64,000 nucleotides of DNA from Planctomycetaceae bacterium (GCA_002709045.1 PAPJ01000006.1:21995-85994), one strand, 5' to 3'. Shown: positions 29,653 to 37,843, counted from the stretch's first letter. Translations and numbers: made by a program. Notes: generated from the letters alone by a model not told the origin.

Positions 29653-30231
29653 ATGATGCTCAACCTGAAAACTGAATCTCCGGAACGTTGGCTTGAACAG
29701 GTGGACAATCATCTTGACGAGATCCTGATTGATCACGCGCATTGTGAAAACAAAGCTGCCCGCGCGGCTCTCAATCTGATGATATCCTATGTGGAAAATG
29801 AGAAACTAACGATCAAGATGACGGAAATCGTCAATGAAGAACTCGAGCACTTCCATCAGGTATTAGGGATGCTTAAGAAACGCGGCATTACTTTCAGGCG
29901 ACTTACTCAAAGCAATTACGGTCGTCAAATGAAAGACCTGATTCGACCTCAGGAGCCTCAACGGGCTGTCGATCGTCTGTTAGTGGCAGCCTTGATTGAA
30001 GCCCGCAGTTGTGAGAGATTTGATCTGCTGCGTCATCATATTGACGACATGGAGTTGTCAGATTTTTATGACCGGTTATTTAAATCGGAAGCCCGGCATT
30101 ATTCGGTCTATGTTCAGTTAGCTGAAGATTTTGGCTCGAAACGGGAAGTGAAATTACGATTACAGGAACTGGCGCGGGCTGAAGCAGAAATCATCGATCG
30201 GGGCGATACGCTCCCCCGTATGCATAGCTGA
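29653..30231 (+). CDS. miaE: tRNA-(ms2io6A)-hydroxylase-like protein
   Basis: Non-haem di-iron enzyme that hydroxylates the isoprenyl group at A37 of certain tRNAs. The ferritin-like ligands are visible in DHAHCENKAA, NEELEHFHQVL, EARSCERFDLL and SEARHYSVYVQ. ATGs are at 29584, 29626 and 29653. The family normally starts close to LNLKTESPERWLEQV, and 29584 lies inside the terminator stem, so 29653 was chosen, giving 192 residues. No clear Shine-Dalgarno precedes any of the three, so the start is uncertain. The function is well supported. Confidence 0.87.
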   Translation: MMLNLKTESPERWLEQVDNHLDEILIDHAHCENKAARAALNLMISYVENEKLTIKMTEIVNEELEHFHQVLGMLKKRGITFRRLTQSNYGRQMKDLIRPQEPQRAVDRLLVAALIEARSCERFDLLRHHIDDMELSDFYDRLFKSEARHYSVYVQLAEDFGSKREVKLRLQELARAEAEIIDRGDTLPRMHS

Positions 30232-30269
30232 CAACTACACACTTCAAATCATGACAGCCGGGAAAGACT

Positions 30270-30575
30270 TTAATTCTTACTAAAGCCTACTCGGCGGTTT
30301 TTCTCGATCCCTAACGGGTTCTTAATGTAATCCTGATAACACTGTGCACAGAGGTCATAGCATCGTCGCTGATAATCTTCATCAACGCAGTCCAGATTGG
30401 GATCGCCCAACTCATCGAGTAACTCTTCGATCTCCAGCAGATGATCACGTTCATCTTCAACGGACTCAAGTTCAGGCAAATCCATCGTGGCCTGAACTTC
30501 AAGTTTAACAACATAACGCAGGTCGGTTCTGCTATCGATCGGTCGTTTACAACAATCACAGGAGTAATGAATCAT
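30270..30575 (-). CDS. small zinc-binding-type protein, 101 aa
   Basis: Unrecognised family. The protein opens with IHYSCDCCKRPID and has CYDLCAQCYQDY later, so two CxxC pairs could bind one zinc. The middle (about 38-65) is strongly acidic (ELESVEDERDHLLEIEELLDELGD). Similar small proteins occur in planctomycetes, as far as I recall. No signal peptide or membrane segment. Convergent with miaE. Confidence 0.75.
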   Translation of the reverse strand: MIHYSCDCCKRPIDSRTDLRYVVKLEVQATMDLPELESVEDERDHLLEIEELLDELGDPNLDCVDEDYQRRCYDLCAQCYQDYIKNPLGIEKNRRVGFSKN

Positions 30576-30861
30576 TTCAATGATTTCCTAGATTGAAAGT
30601 GGTCTTGCGAATGCAAGTATTTGAAAAGGTTCGGATGATCATCCATGTCATCCTCCTTAAATGTAATCATCAGCACTTGTGGATTGCAACAGAATGTGAA
30701 CTGAAATTCAAATTGCCTTTTGAAAAAATTTATTTGCCAGAATTCCGGATCGACTGCTACCATCTTAGTAAGTTCAGTGTGCGGATTGTTTTAACCTCCA
30801 TCTAAATTAATTTTCAAATACCTGAAGAGGCGACCGCTGATTCAGAGAAAGGAAGCGACGC

Positions 30862-31479
30862 ATGATTGCGTCCGACAGGCAAGGTCTACATTCACAAGTC
30901 CTACTGCTTAACCGATTCTACATGGCCATGCAGATTATTTCCGGCCGGCAGGCCTTTATCCTTTTGTGTCGTGAGTCCGCCGAAGTCATTGATGTCGAAC
31001 AGCAGCAGTTCTATACATATGCATTCGATTTTTGGCAGGAACTAAGTCTACTGCGCTTAGAAGAAAACCTTATCACCAACTGGATCCAGTCATCACGACA
31101 AAAGATCGAAGTTCCAAAGGTCATTCGACTGACTAATTATGATAAGATCCCCAAAACCACAATGAGATTTAGCCGCAAGAATTTGTACTTACGGGACAAT
31201 CGCCAGTGTCAATACTGCGGAAAGCATCTTAACTTCTGCCAACTAAGCCTCGACCATGTAAAACCCCGAAGCAAGGGTGGAGATACGTCCTGGGAGAACA
31301 TTGTCTGCAGTTGCAGTCAATGTAACACCCGTAAAGGCTGTCGTACGCCTCAGGAAGCGCGTATGAGACTACTTTCTAAACCAACGCGGCCTCATCCATT
31401 TGAGTCCATCAAAATGGATGAAGAACATGAAAACGTAGAAGCCTGGCAACCCTTCCTGCGGCCCCGCAAGATTGTCTAA
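30862..31479 (+). CDS. HNH endonuclease domain protein
   Basis: 205 residues. The C-terminal half is a standard HNH module: CQYCGKHLNFCQLSLDHVKPRSKGGDTSWENIVCSCSQCNTRKG. It has the zinc CxxC pairs, the catalytic DH pair and the N of WENIV. The N-terminal half contains VLLLNRFYMAMQIISGRQAFILL, which is shared by a widespread HNH family of unknown role. AAAGGAAGCG precedes the ATG. There is no restriction, toxin or mobile context next to it, so it is probably a housekeeping-type HNH protein. Confidence 0.88.
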   Translation: MIASDRQGLHSQVLLLNRFYMAMQIISGRQAFILLCRESAEVIDVEQQQFYTYAFDFWQELSLLRLEENLITNWIQSSRQKIEVPKVIRLTNYDKIPKTTMRFSRKNLYLRDNRQCQYCGKHLNFCQLSLDHVKPRSKGGDTSWENIVCSCSQCNTRKGCRTPQEARMRLLSKPTRPHPFESIKMDEEHENVEAWQPFLRPRKIV

Positions 31480-31595
31480 ACTGGCAAACAGAATTGGTCT
31501 GCTACAACGTCGCGTGGCCTAGAACGAACAAGCATGTAACGTGCTAAACCATACCCGCGCATTTTTTATTTTCAGAGTGATCCGCTTGATTGTGA

Positions 31596-31868
31596 CTAAA
31601 CCAGGGGATCTTTCTTCTCTGTAATAACTTCCAACTGAGGAGCAAGTTCAGCATTAAGTTCAATGAAACCTTCCTGACCTTCGGGTACGTTGTCCTCATG
31701 AAAAATGGCTTCCACCGGACACTCTGGAACACATGCTTCACAGTCAATGCATTCTTCCGGGTTAATATAAACCATTTGTTCACCTTCGTAGAAGCACTCT
31801 ACAGGGCAAACGACAACACAATCAGTGTACTTACATCCGAAACATGGTTGGCAAACAACATGGGCCAT
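31596..31868 (-). CDS. ferredoxin, FdxA-like
   Basis: 90 residues. Cluster ligands are [22 protein letters not shown] and [17 protein letters not shown], a two-cluster ferredoxin with the 7Fe pattern ([3Fe-4S] plus [4Fe-4S]) in the first half and a typical acidic C-terminus. It is an electron carrier; partner unknown. GAGGAGAAT lies before the ATG. A perfect 10-bp inverted repeat lies 20-47 bases upstream of the start. Confidence 0.95.
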   Translation of the reverse strand: MAHVVCQPCFGCKYTDCVVVCPVECFYEGEQMVYINPEECIDCEACVPECPVEAIFHEDNVPEGQEGFIELNAELAPQLEVITEKKDPLV

Positions 31869-32282
31869 GAGGATTCTCCTCTACTTGTTGCAGAGATCGG
31901 CGAAAATCTCTGCAAAATGGCGATGAATTGATATATACGGCTATGAGCAGAATCGGCGTTTTTGCGGCAGATTATCACCAATTCAATCTCTGCATCCGTA
32001 ATTTAATCAAAAAACTATCTATTCGACTACTTATTTGATCACATCTTTTAATGAAAAAAGTGAATTTTCCAGCCAGCCGTATTAGCGTCACTCAAACACC
32101 GGATTTTACACATAAATGCCTGTTTTAAAGTAATAAAAACAGGCTTTGAAATGGCTGTATTAGTCACTGTTATCTGCGATTCATATTGCCCCAAAACGCC
32201 CAGATTTCTAGAATCCATTGAGCTTGAGGGGGAATGTTTGCCTCTTCTCTACTTCCAGTAATTCTTATGATAGCGATTCATC
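31869..32282. other. intergenic region between ferredoxin and sigma-factor genes
   Basis: 414 bases between divergent genes. It holds the inverted repeat listed separately and an AT-rich stretch around 31980-32150 that should contain both promoters. No coding sequence or known RNA was recognised. Confidence 0.5.
31888..31915 (-). promoter_or_regulatory. perfect inverted repeat upstream of the ferredoxin gene
   Basis: TTGCAGAGAT-N8-ATCTCTGCAA, a 10-bp perfect palindrome about 20 to 47 bases before the ferredoxin ATG. It could be an operator or a hairpin in the 5' untranslated RNA. No T run follows, so it is not a standard terminator. Confidence 0.55.
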
Positions 32283-32909
32283 GTGACACTTTCCGAATTT
32301 GATCGTGATTTAATCGAGCGATGCCTTTCCCAAGCTCCTCAAGCGTGGGCGGAATTCGTTGATCGCTATATCGGGTTGGTCATTCATACGATCAAGCATA
32401 CATCCAAGTCACGTAGCCTGTTGGTAACAGAACAGGATATCGAAGACTACACCGCCGAAGTTTTTCTACAGATTGTCAACGACGACGCTGCCGTGCTGCG
32501 GAGGTTCCGAGGCAACAGCTCATTAGCGACTTATCTGGCAGTCATTGTACGGCGCATCGTTGTTCGCGAGTTTGTCCAACGGCAACATCCAAGAACAACT
32601 GAAACCGGATCCTCGGCAGAATCAGAGGAAAGTGAGGGGTCTCAGGTTTACGCCTTTCGATTATCACTGGAAAATCCCGAAACGGTAGAGGATCGTCAGC
32701 CCAGTGCAGATCAACTGCTGACGAATCAGGAAATCGTTGCTCAATTGTTAAACGTGCTCGATGGCAATGAACGAGAAGTTGTAAGACTCTATCATCTGGA
32801 AGGTCGCAGTTATCAGGAAATCAGTGGCCTGATTGGTGTACCGGAAAACAGCATTGGCCCCACACTAAGTCGAGCACGTCAAAGGCTCCGTCACTATGTC
32901 GACTCGTAA
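32283..32909 (+). CDS. RNA polymerase sigma factor, sigma-70 family (ECF type)
   Basis: 208 residues. Region 2 is in AWAEFVDRYIGLVIHTIKHT...DIEDYTAEVFLQIVNDDAAVLRRFRGNSSLATYLAVIVRRIVVREF. Region 4 is in VAQLLNVLDGNEREVVRLYHLEGRSYQEISGLIGVPENSIGPTLSRARQRLR, a helix-turn-helix. A Ser/Glu-rich linker separates them. The start is GTG at 32283, and no ATG fits better. No anti-sigma gene is adjacent. The two genes downstream may belong to its operon. Confidence 0.92.
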   Translation: MTLSEFDRDLIERCLSQAPQAWAEFVDRYIGLVIHTIKHTSKSRSLLVTEQDIEDYTAEVFLQIVNDDAAVLRRFRGNSSLATYLAVIVRRIVVREFVQRQHPRTTETGSSAESEESEGSQVYAFRLSLENPETVEDRQPSADQLLTNQEIVAQLLNVLDGNEREVVRLYHLEGRSYQEISGLIGVPENSIGPTLSRARQRLRHYVDS

Positions 32910-32980
32910 TAACATCAGGCAGACAAGTTCTCTGCCCGATCACTAACCATCCCCGCTGGAAAGGAATCCAGGTCCTTGTG

Positions 32981-33469
32981 ATGCTCGAGTTTCACATCAA
33001 AAAAGCGACTCGACTCTGCCACAAAACGGGAGAGAAGCTACAGCCAGGTGAGTCTTTCTACTCTGTGCTGGTTGTCGAAGAGAATGAAGTCGTCAGACAT
33101 GACTATAGCGAGGCTGCCTGGGAAGGCGTTCCGGATGATGTACTTGCCTGGTGGAAAGCTGACGTGCCACAGGAAGATGAAGCCAAAGTAACACTCGCAC
33201 CAGACGAAGTGGTACTGCAGTACTTTCAAACGCTAAGCGAAGCTAATGAGCACCCGGATATGGCGTTTATTCTCGCGTTACTGATGATCCGCAAACGGAT
33301 TATGAGACTCGACGGCAAAGAACAGGATGAACAGGGAAACGAGCTGTTGGTGGTCAGCTGTTCGAAGAGTGAACGTGAATACAAAGTGCCTGTCACATCG
33401 CCTGATGCCAGTCAGGTGGAAGAAATCCAAAATCAACTTGTTTCGATGTTGTACAAGGATGCAGCCTAA
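32981..33469 (+). CDS. conserved hypothetical protein, 162 aa
   Basis: Unrecognised. It begins MLEFHIKKATRLCHKTGEKLQPGESFYSVLV, with a C-x-x-T-G pattern that may be a small metal or structural motif. An acidic middle follows, then a helical block with MAFILALLMIRKRIMRL. No signal peptide. GTG at 32978 is an alternative start. It overlaps the following lipoprotein start (TAATG), so the two are translationally coupled, and it lies 71 bp after the sigma-factor gene. The function is unknown; the coupling suggests a link to the lipoprotein. Confidence 0.8.
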   Translation: MLEFHIKKATRLCHKTGEKLQPGESFYSVLVVEENEVVRHDYSEAAWEGVPDDVLAWWKADVPQEDEAKVTLAPDEVVLQYFQTLSEANEHPDMAFILALLMIRKRIMRLDGKEQDEQGNELLVVSCSKSEREYKVPVTSPDASQVEEIQNQLVSMLYKDAA

Positions 33470-34470
33470 TGATTCAACGCGATACAACATTACCTGCTTC
33501 TTTCAAACGAACCTGGCTTGCTCGTTTTGCTGTTTGCACCTTATTGCTGAGTGGCTGCCCATGGCAATCCTATCTTCAAAAGCACTCGGGATTACCCCCC
33601 GTTGCTTTTCAGGGAAAACCGACGTTGGAACAACTGATGTCAGCGGTAAATACAACGCAGTTGGTAAAACAACTTCAATCGCAGGGAGCACGCCTTTCAG
33701 TAGCAGGTGCTCCAACCTTGAAAGCTCAAATGATCGTCGATCAACCCCGCAAGTTCAGACTGACCGCCGGGTTATTTGATTTCACTGCCACAGAACTGGA
33801 TTTCGGGAGCAATGATCAATTGGCCTGGCTATGGGTAAAACAACAGCCGGAGCCTGCCGTCTATTATGTCCGTCATGATCAGTTAGCAACCACTGCGGCG
33901 CGGAATTTTCTTCCTATTGATCTGAACTGGATTACAGAAGCCGTGGGGCTCGTCTATCTAGATCCTGCAGGCCATCATGAAGGGCCCTTCGAACTGGAAA
34001 ACGGAAGGTATGAAATCCGTAGCCGTCTGCAATCTCCGTCCGGGGAAGTCATGCGTCGAATGATTGTCGACGACCGTTTCGGCTGGGTTCTCGAACAACA
34101 TCTCACTCTGGCCAATGGTCAGATATTGGCAAGCGTTAAAACCTCCCAACATAGCTTCTATCCTCGTCACGGAGTCTCCCTGCCACACCGGGTTCAAATG
34201 CAGTTATTCCCCGGTACCGAAAACCAAATGGCATTCCAGATAGATGTACCAAAATACCAAATCAACAACAACGTAGGAGATGCATCCCAGATCTGGTCCC
34301 TGCCTGAATATGATGGTTATCCGCAAATTGATTTATCAAAAGTAACACCACCAGAAGTCGGACGTTATGCCCCCCCAACCCTGCAACAACAGATTCCGCC
34401 AACTGGCCTTCATAGTAATCAAACACGAATTGCCTCACCCCGCTACAGCCGTGATTTACTCAACAGATAA
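33469..34470 (+). CDS. lipoprotein, LolA/LolB-like fold suspected
   Basis: 333 residues. The signal sequence ends LLLSGC, a lipobox with Cys at about residue 30. The mature domain contains VNTTQLVKQLQSQGARLSV, then repeated beta-strand pairs (TLKAQMIVDQPRKFRLTAGLFDFTATELDFGSNDQLAWLWVKQQPEPAVYYVRHDQ) resembling the lipoprotein-carrier LolA/LolB fold. This is an inference from strand pattern, not a motif match. The C-terminus is Pro/Gln-rich. The start overlaps the stop of the preceding gene by one base. Confidence 0.8.
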   Translation: MIQRDTTLPASFKRTWLARFAVCTLLLSGCPWQSYLQKHSGLPPVAFQGKPTLEQLMSAVNTTQLVKQLQSQGARLSVAGAPTLKAQMIVDQPRKFRLTAGLFDFTATELDFGSNDQLAWLWVKQQPEPAVYYVRHDQLATTAARNFLPIDLNWITEAVGLVYLDPAGHHEGPFELENGRYEIRSRLQSPSGEVMRRMIVDDRFGWVLEQHLTLANGQILASVKTSQHSFYPRHGVSLPHRVQMQLFPGTENQMAFQIDVPKYQINNNVGDASQIWSLPEYDGYPQIDLSKVTPPEVGRYAPPTLQQQIPPTGLHSNQTRIASPRYSRDLLNR

Positions 34471-34532
34471 GATGTTGCATAAACTAACTTTGTAAATTAG
34501 AGTCAAAGAATACAAATTAAAGGAAACTGTAC

Positions 34533-34592
34533 ATGTCTTCACGACGATTACTATTACCCGGCCTGCTAAGCGTACTATTAGTGCGGGCGTAG
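34533..34592 (+). CDS. predicted leucine-rich leader peptide of leuA
   Basis: A 19-codon ORF, MSSRRLLLPGLLSVLLVRA, with a good ribosome-binding site (AAAGGAAA) before ATG 34533 and stop TAG at 34590. Seven of 19 residues are leucine, and the codons are TTA, CTA, TTA, CTG, CTA, CTA, TTA. It sits upstream of a Rho-independent terminator and then leuA. This is the layout of an amino-acid attenuator like the E. coli leu leader. An alternative is a truncated signal peptide: a reading frame shifted at the end of the peptide runs into SAGVGCM and then a stop, which resembles a lipobox. Confidence 0.6.
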   Translation: MSSRRLLLPGLLSVLLVRA

Positions 34593-34653
34593 GGTGCATG
34601 TAATAAAAGAAAAATTGCAGGATACACCCGAGGCTTGAGACCTCGGGTTTTTT
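34561..34653 (+). promoter_or_regulatory. putative leucine attenuator of leuA
   Basis: Three pairing options can be drawn. GCCTGC (34561-34566) pairs with GCGGGC (34583-34588) inside the leader ORF. GGGTG (34592-34596), next to the leader stop, pairs with CACCC (34625-34629). CCCGAGG (34627-34633) pairs with CCTCGGG (34641-34647) as the terminator. The second and third share bases and are mutually exclusive, as expected for antiterminator and terminator. The 5-bp antiterminator stem is short. The pairing scheme is an inference drawn by hand. Confidence 0.5.
34627..34653 (+). terminator. Rho-independent terminator inside the leuA leader
   Basis: Perfect 7-bp GC-rich stem CCCGAGG / CCTCGGG with a 7-base loop, followed by T6 (34648-34653). 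It lies 35 bases after the leader-peptide stop and about 206 bases before the leuA start. Confidence 0.88.
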
Positions 34654-34859
34654 AATGGTTTAAATACGGTTGCTGAATGGACTGATGGACGAATTCAAAA
34701 CGAAATTAACGGCTAGGGAATATGCGAACAAATTGCATTTAGGCCTGTTGCTTATCGAGCCGGCTTAAGGCCGGCATTCAGAATCGAGCAGTAGTCGCGG
34801 TGAATCCAACGCGATTGTATTTCCAATGAATTTGAAATCTTACAAATACAGATAGACCA

Positions 34860-36377
34860 ATGAATGAAGTTCGAAACATAACAATTTTTGATACGACCCT
34901 TCGAGACGGTGAACAATCACCCGGTTGCAGTATGAATCTGGCTGAAAAGCTCGAACTGGCTCAGGCTTTAATCAACCTTGGTGTAGACGTCATGGAAGCC
35001 GGATTCCCCATCGCCTCTCCCGGTGACTTTGAAGCGGTGCGTGAAATCAGTTCTACCATGAAAGGTACAATTTTTTGCGGACTGGCACGCTGTAGTGACA
35101 AAGATATCGACAGGGCATGGGAAGCATTAAAGCAGGCTGACCGCAGCCGTATCCATGTCTTCCTGGCGACAAGTGCAATTCATCGCGAATTCAAACTCAA
35201 GATGACTCGTGAGCAGATTATCGCCCGGGCCGTGGAGGGGGTAACCCGTGCTCGCAGTTACTGTGATGACATTGAATTCTCTCCCGAAGATGCCGCTCGT
35301 ACCGAGCATGACTTTCTCTGCGAAGTCGTGGAAGCGGCAATTGCTGCCGGAGCCTCCACGATCAATATTCCGGACACCGTCGGTTATGCGACTCCTCAGC
35401 ATATGGGAGATACGATCTCCATGCTGTTCAACCGCGTCCCCAATATTGATCAGGCGGTGATCAGCATTCACTGTCATAACGATCTTGGCTTAGCTGTCGC
35501 TAACAGTCTTGCAGCGGTTCAAAACGGAGCCGGACAGATTGAATGCACTGTTAATGGAATTGGTGAGCGCGCAGGAAACTGCTCGCTGGAAGAAGTCGTC
35601 ATGGCCATGAAGACACGTCAGGACTTCTACAATCTTGAAACCAGCATTAACACACAACGACTTGTTCCCACCAGTCGCCTGCTGACTTCCATTACGGGGA
35701 TGGCTGTTCAACGCAACAAAGCAATTGTCGGGCAAAATGCATTTGCGCATGAGGCCGGTATCCATCAGGACGGAATGCTGAAAGAACGTACAACGTATGA
35801 AATCATGCGTCCGGAAGACGTCGGCCTTGCCAAAACCGACCTGGTACTGGGAAAACATTCGGGCCGCGCTGCATTAGGTGACCGTGCCCGTGAACTCGGT
35901 TACCACCTCGATGCGGCTCAACTGCAGGAAGTATTTGACGAATTCAAGAAACTGGCTGACAAGAAAAAAGAAATTTACGACGGAGACATTCATGCATTGA
36001 TTCAACAACGGATTCATGGTGGCGAGTCTGAAAACGGTTGGACTCTGGTCGCGTTTGATGTCAAATCCACCTCCGGTGAAACACCGGTTTGTAAACTGAC
36101 GCTCGCGCGTGAAGGGCAGCAGGTAACCGAAGAAGTTGCCGAGGGCGATGGACCGATCGACGCAGCCTTCTGGGCAGTCGAGAAGATCACCGGACTGGAA
36201 ATCACTTGCAAGGATTATCAGGTGCGTAGTGCGACACTGGGTCGCGATGCCATTGGTGAAGTACTGATTGAAATTGAGTATCAAGGTTCAGTCTATCGAG
36301 GCCGTGGGACGTCCACTGATACCGTGGAATCGACGATTCAGGCAATTCTGGATGCCGTTAACCGAATCGAAAGTTAA
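34860..36377 (+). CDS. leuA: 2-isopropylmalate synthase
   Basis: Condenses acetyl-CoA and 2-oxoisovalerate, the first committed step of leucine synthesis. It has 505 residues, the usual length for the form with a regulatory domain. Visible blocks are ITIFDTTLRDGEQSPG with the catalytic Arg-Asp, the SIHCHNDLGLAVANSLAAVQNGA metal-binding HxH segment, QIECTVNGIGERAGNCSLEEV, and a C-terminal leucine-feedback-type domain from about residue 390. The ATG at 34860 gives MNEVRNITIFDTTLRDGEQ. The upstream region carries the leader peptide and terminator. A tRNA-Leu(UAA) begins 81 bp downstream on the same strand. Confidence 0.97.
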   Translation: MNEVRNITIFDTTLRDGEQSPGCSMNLAEKLELAQALINLGVDVMEAGFPIASPGDFEAVREISSTMKGTIFCGLARCSDKDIDRAWEALKQADRSRIHVFLATSAIHREFKLKMTREQIIARAVEGVTRARSYCDDIEFSPEDAARTEHDFLCEVVEAAIAAGASTINIPDTVGYATPQHMGDTISMLFNRVPNIDQAVISIHCHNDLGLAVANSLAAVQNGAGQIECTVNGIGERAGNCSLEEVVMAMKTRQDFYNLETSINTQRLVPTSRLLTSITGMAVQRNKAIVGQNAFAHEAGIHQDGMLKERTTYEIMRPEDVGLAKTDLVLGKHSGRAALGDRARELGYHLDAAQLQEVFDEFKKLADKKKEIYDGDIHALIQQRIHGGESENGWTLVAFDVKSTSGETPVCKLTLAREGQQVTEEVAEGDGPIDAAFWAVEKITGLEITCKDYQVRSATLGRDAIGEVLIEIEYQGSVYRGRGTSTDTVESTIQAILDAVNRIES

Positions 36378-36458
36378 AGGCAGAAAACATATAGCGCTAT
36401 TCTTGGAGGTGACAGGCTGTTGCGGTAAGATAGCGTTTTGAATAAGCCAATGGTAATG

Positions 36459-36545
36459 GCCGAGTGGCGGAATTGGCAGACGCTCAGGATTTAAAATCCT
36501 GTGTCCGATAGGACGTGCGGGTTCGAGTCCCGCCTCGGCTACCAT
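36459..36545 (+). tRNA. tRNA-Leu(UAA)
   Basis: 87 bases with a long variable arm typical of class II tRNAs. The anticodon loop is TTTAAAA on stem CAGGA/TCCTG, anticodon TAA. The acceptor GGCCGAG pairs with CTCGGCT (first pair G-U), the T-loop is TTCGAGT, discriminator A, and CCA is encoded at 36543-36545. The 3' end, from base 36523, is repeated at 40182, marking an integration site. Confidence 0.96.
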
Positions 36546-36548
36546 TAC
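36523..36548 (+). repeat. attL-like direct repeat, 3' end of tRNA-Leu
   Basis: A 26-base segment covering the T-loop side of the tRNA-Leu gene, the CCA and three further bases. It recurs at 40182-40207 in the same orientation with one mismatch. This is the classical signature of a tyrosine-recombinase attachment site in a tRNA gene. Confidence 0.8.
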
Positions 36549-36593
36549 CCTCCCGCTGATCAAGCATTGAGCGTGGAGTAATATCAACTGATG

Positions 36594-36626
36594 GGATGCG
36601 GAATAAACCCCGCATCCCTATTTTTG
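36594..36626 (+). terminator. terminator downstream of tRNA-Leu
   Basis: Stem GGGATGCGG / CCGCATCCC (36594-36602 with 36611-36619), 8-base loop, T run at 36622-36626. Confidence 0.85.
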
Positions 36627-36692
36627 TGATGCTTGAAGCGTGTTCCAAAGCCTTCTCTGCCCACTCTAGATGGTTGATAAGCTACCCAATGG

Positions 36693-37037
36693 CTATTGAT
36701 TACGTGCTTTTTTCCGAAAAGGCCACCAGCCTTTAACCGCCGAGAACGAACCTTTGTAAAACGGCCACCAACCTTTCACCGCGAAAATTACACCCCAAAT
36801 TCCGCCAACAAGCAAGCAAAGGAAGAGGATACCAATCGCGGCGATGCCAGCCCCGATAGGGGCCCCTCCTCCCGCACTGCTAGACATTAAAACCGCAATT
36901 AAAATTGCTATGCCCCCAATGGCAAGGAGGGTCCCAAATAAGCAACCTACAATGGTGCCTAGTAGGACTTTCAATAGAACCTTCATCACCGCATTTTTCG
37001 CAGTTCGATCATGCGTTTTTATTGACTTGTCAAGCAT
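36693..37037 (-). CDS. small membrane protein with duplicated WWPF tail
   Basis: 114 residues. Two or three hydrophobic helices (VLLKVLLGTIVGCLFGTLLAIGGIAILIAVLM and AGIAAIGILFLCLLVGGIWGVIFAV) are followed by a C-terminal duplication: AVKGWWPFYK then AVKGWWPFRK. An internal ATG 17 codons in (MKVLLKV) could also start it. No family was recognised. The position just inside the island left end suggests cargo. Real expression is plausible but not proven. Confidence 0.55.
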   Translation of the reverse strand: MLDKSIKTHDRTAKNAVMKVLLKVLLGTIVGCLFGTLLAIGGIAILIAVLMSSSAGGGAPIGAGIAAIGILFLCLLVGGIWGVIFAVKGWWPFYKGSFSAVKGWWPFRKKARNQ

Positions 37038-37300
37038 ACCAAACCTAATTAAAAATCAACTCGAATCAAGTAGCCACAGCCTACACGTTACGCTGCAGCG
37101 CGATATTCATAGTAACAAAGTCGCCGGCTGACTTCAGACCTCCTAACCCATCCCTGAGTCCCGCATGTAATTCCAATATCGCGGGTTTGAAGTGCCGCAT
37201 TCGTTTGGGAGTAGGCGGCTTCTGTTTCGGATTATCGGAACCATTACCACCAATGAAGCCGGCACCTGCCAGTAGTATTTTTGCTCGCTCTGCACATTAC

Positions 37301-37843
37301 TTAGGGTTTCTTGAGCTTGATTTCTCCGTAACTGATAAGCAGACCAAAAGCCTTCACAATGAACAGGTCCGCCTCATTATCGTTCTTGGTTATTGGCGGA
37401 GGCCATGAGTCCGCCCAGACCGTAACGATGTCGCTGGCTACAATCATCAAATACCCGCCAATTTCAGTCTTGCCGGTATTTACAACCAACAAGTGCCCGT
37501 CCACGTCAGTCTTAGCACTGCCATCTTGCTGATCTTCCGGATCAATAAACTTAATCTTTGCTCCCTTAGCAAGTTGTACCTTGAAAGCACCCTCATTGAC
37601 CTTCGGGTTCAGACCGAGCAGCAATGTCCCCTTCTCGCTGGCACCTACCACGTTGTAGCGGGCTCGCTGCCCCTTCTTGGTAAGAGTGACGATGCCGGAG
37701 GCTTCAATGATCAAATGGTTGCCCACTTCGGCCTTGATACCGGTTGAGGGCATTTTGTCTTTCACGGTCACGTTTTGTTTAGTTTTTTTGTTGGCGAACA
37801 GAGCCGATGTCAGTAGCAGAAGAATTAAAATCGATTTCTTCAT
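37301..37843 (-). CDS. secreted hypothetical protein, 180 aa
   Basis: Starting at 37843 gives MKKSILILLLLTSALFANK, a short signal peptide, with AAAGGAAC before the ATG. A longer in-frame reading from 37900 has no such site. The mature protein is rich in beta-strands and lysine, with VGNHLIIEASGIVTLTKKG and a similar IGGYLMIVASDIVTVWAD, suggesting two related units. No family recognised. Island cargo. Confidence 0.65.
   Translation of the reverse strand: MKKSILILLLLTSALFANKKTKQNVTVKDKMPSTGIKAEVGNHLIIEASGIVTLTKKGQRARYNVVGASEKGTLLLGLNPKVNEGAFKVQLAKGAKIKFIDPEDQQDGSAKTDVDGHLLVVNTGKTEIGGYLMIVASDIVTVWADSWPPPITKNDNEADLFIVKAFGLLISYGEIKLKKP

Larger units (their letters stand above)
34471..34859. other. 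leuA leader region
   Basis: 389 bases between the lipoprotein gene and leuA. They contain the Leu-rich short ORF, the nested hairpins and the terminator listed below. A further palindrome, GCCGGCTTAAGGCCGGC, lies at 34759-34775. No other gene is seen. Confidence 0.7.

Noticed and set aside
34580..34605. Truncated lipoprotein with lipobox SAGVGC in a shifted frame
   Set aside because: It needs a frameshift, ends within a few codons, and the Leu-rich leader with terminator upstream of leuA explains the layout better.
36288..36587. Minus-strand ORF over the tRNA-Leu region
   Set aside because: It overlaps the end of leuA and the whole tRNA and has no family resemblance.
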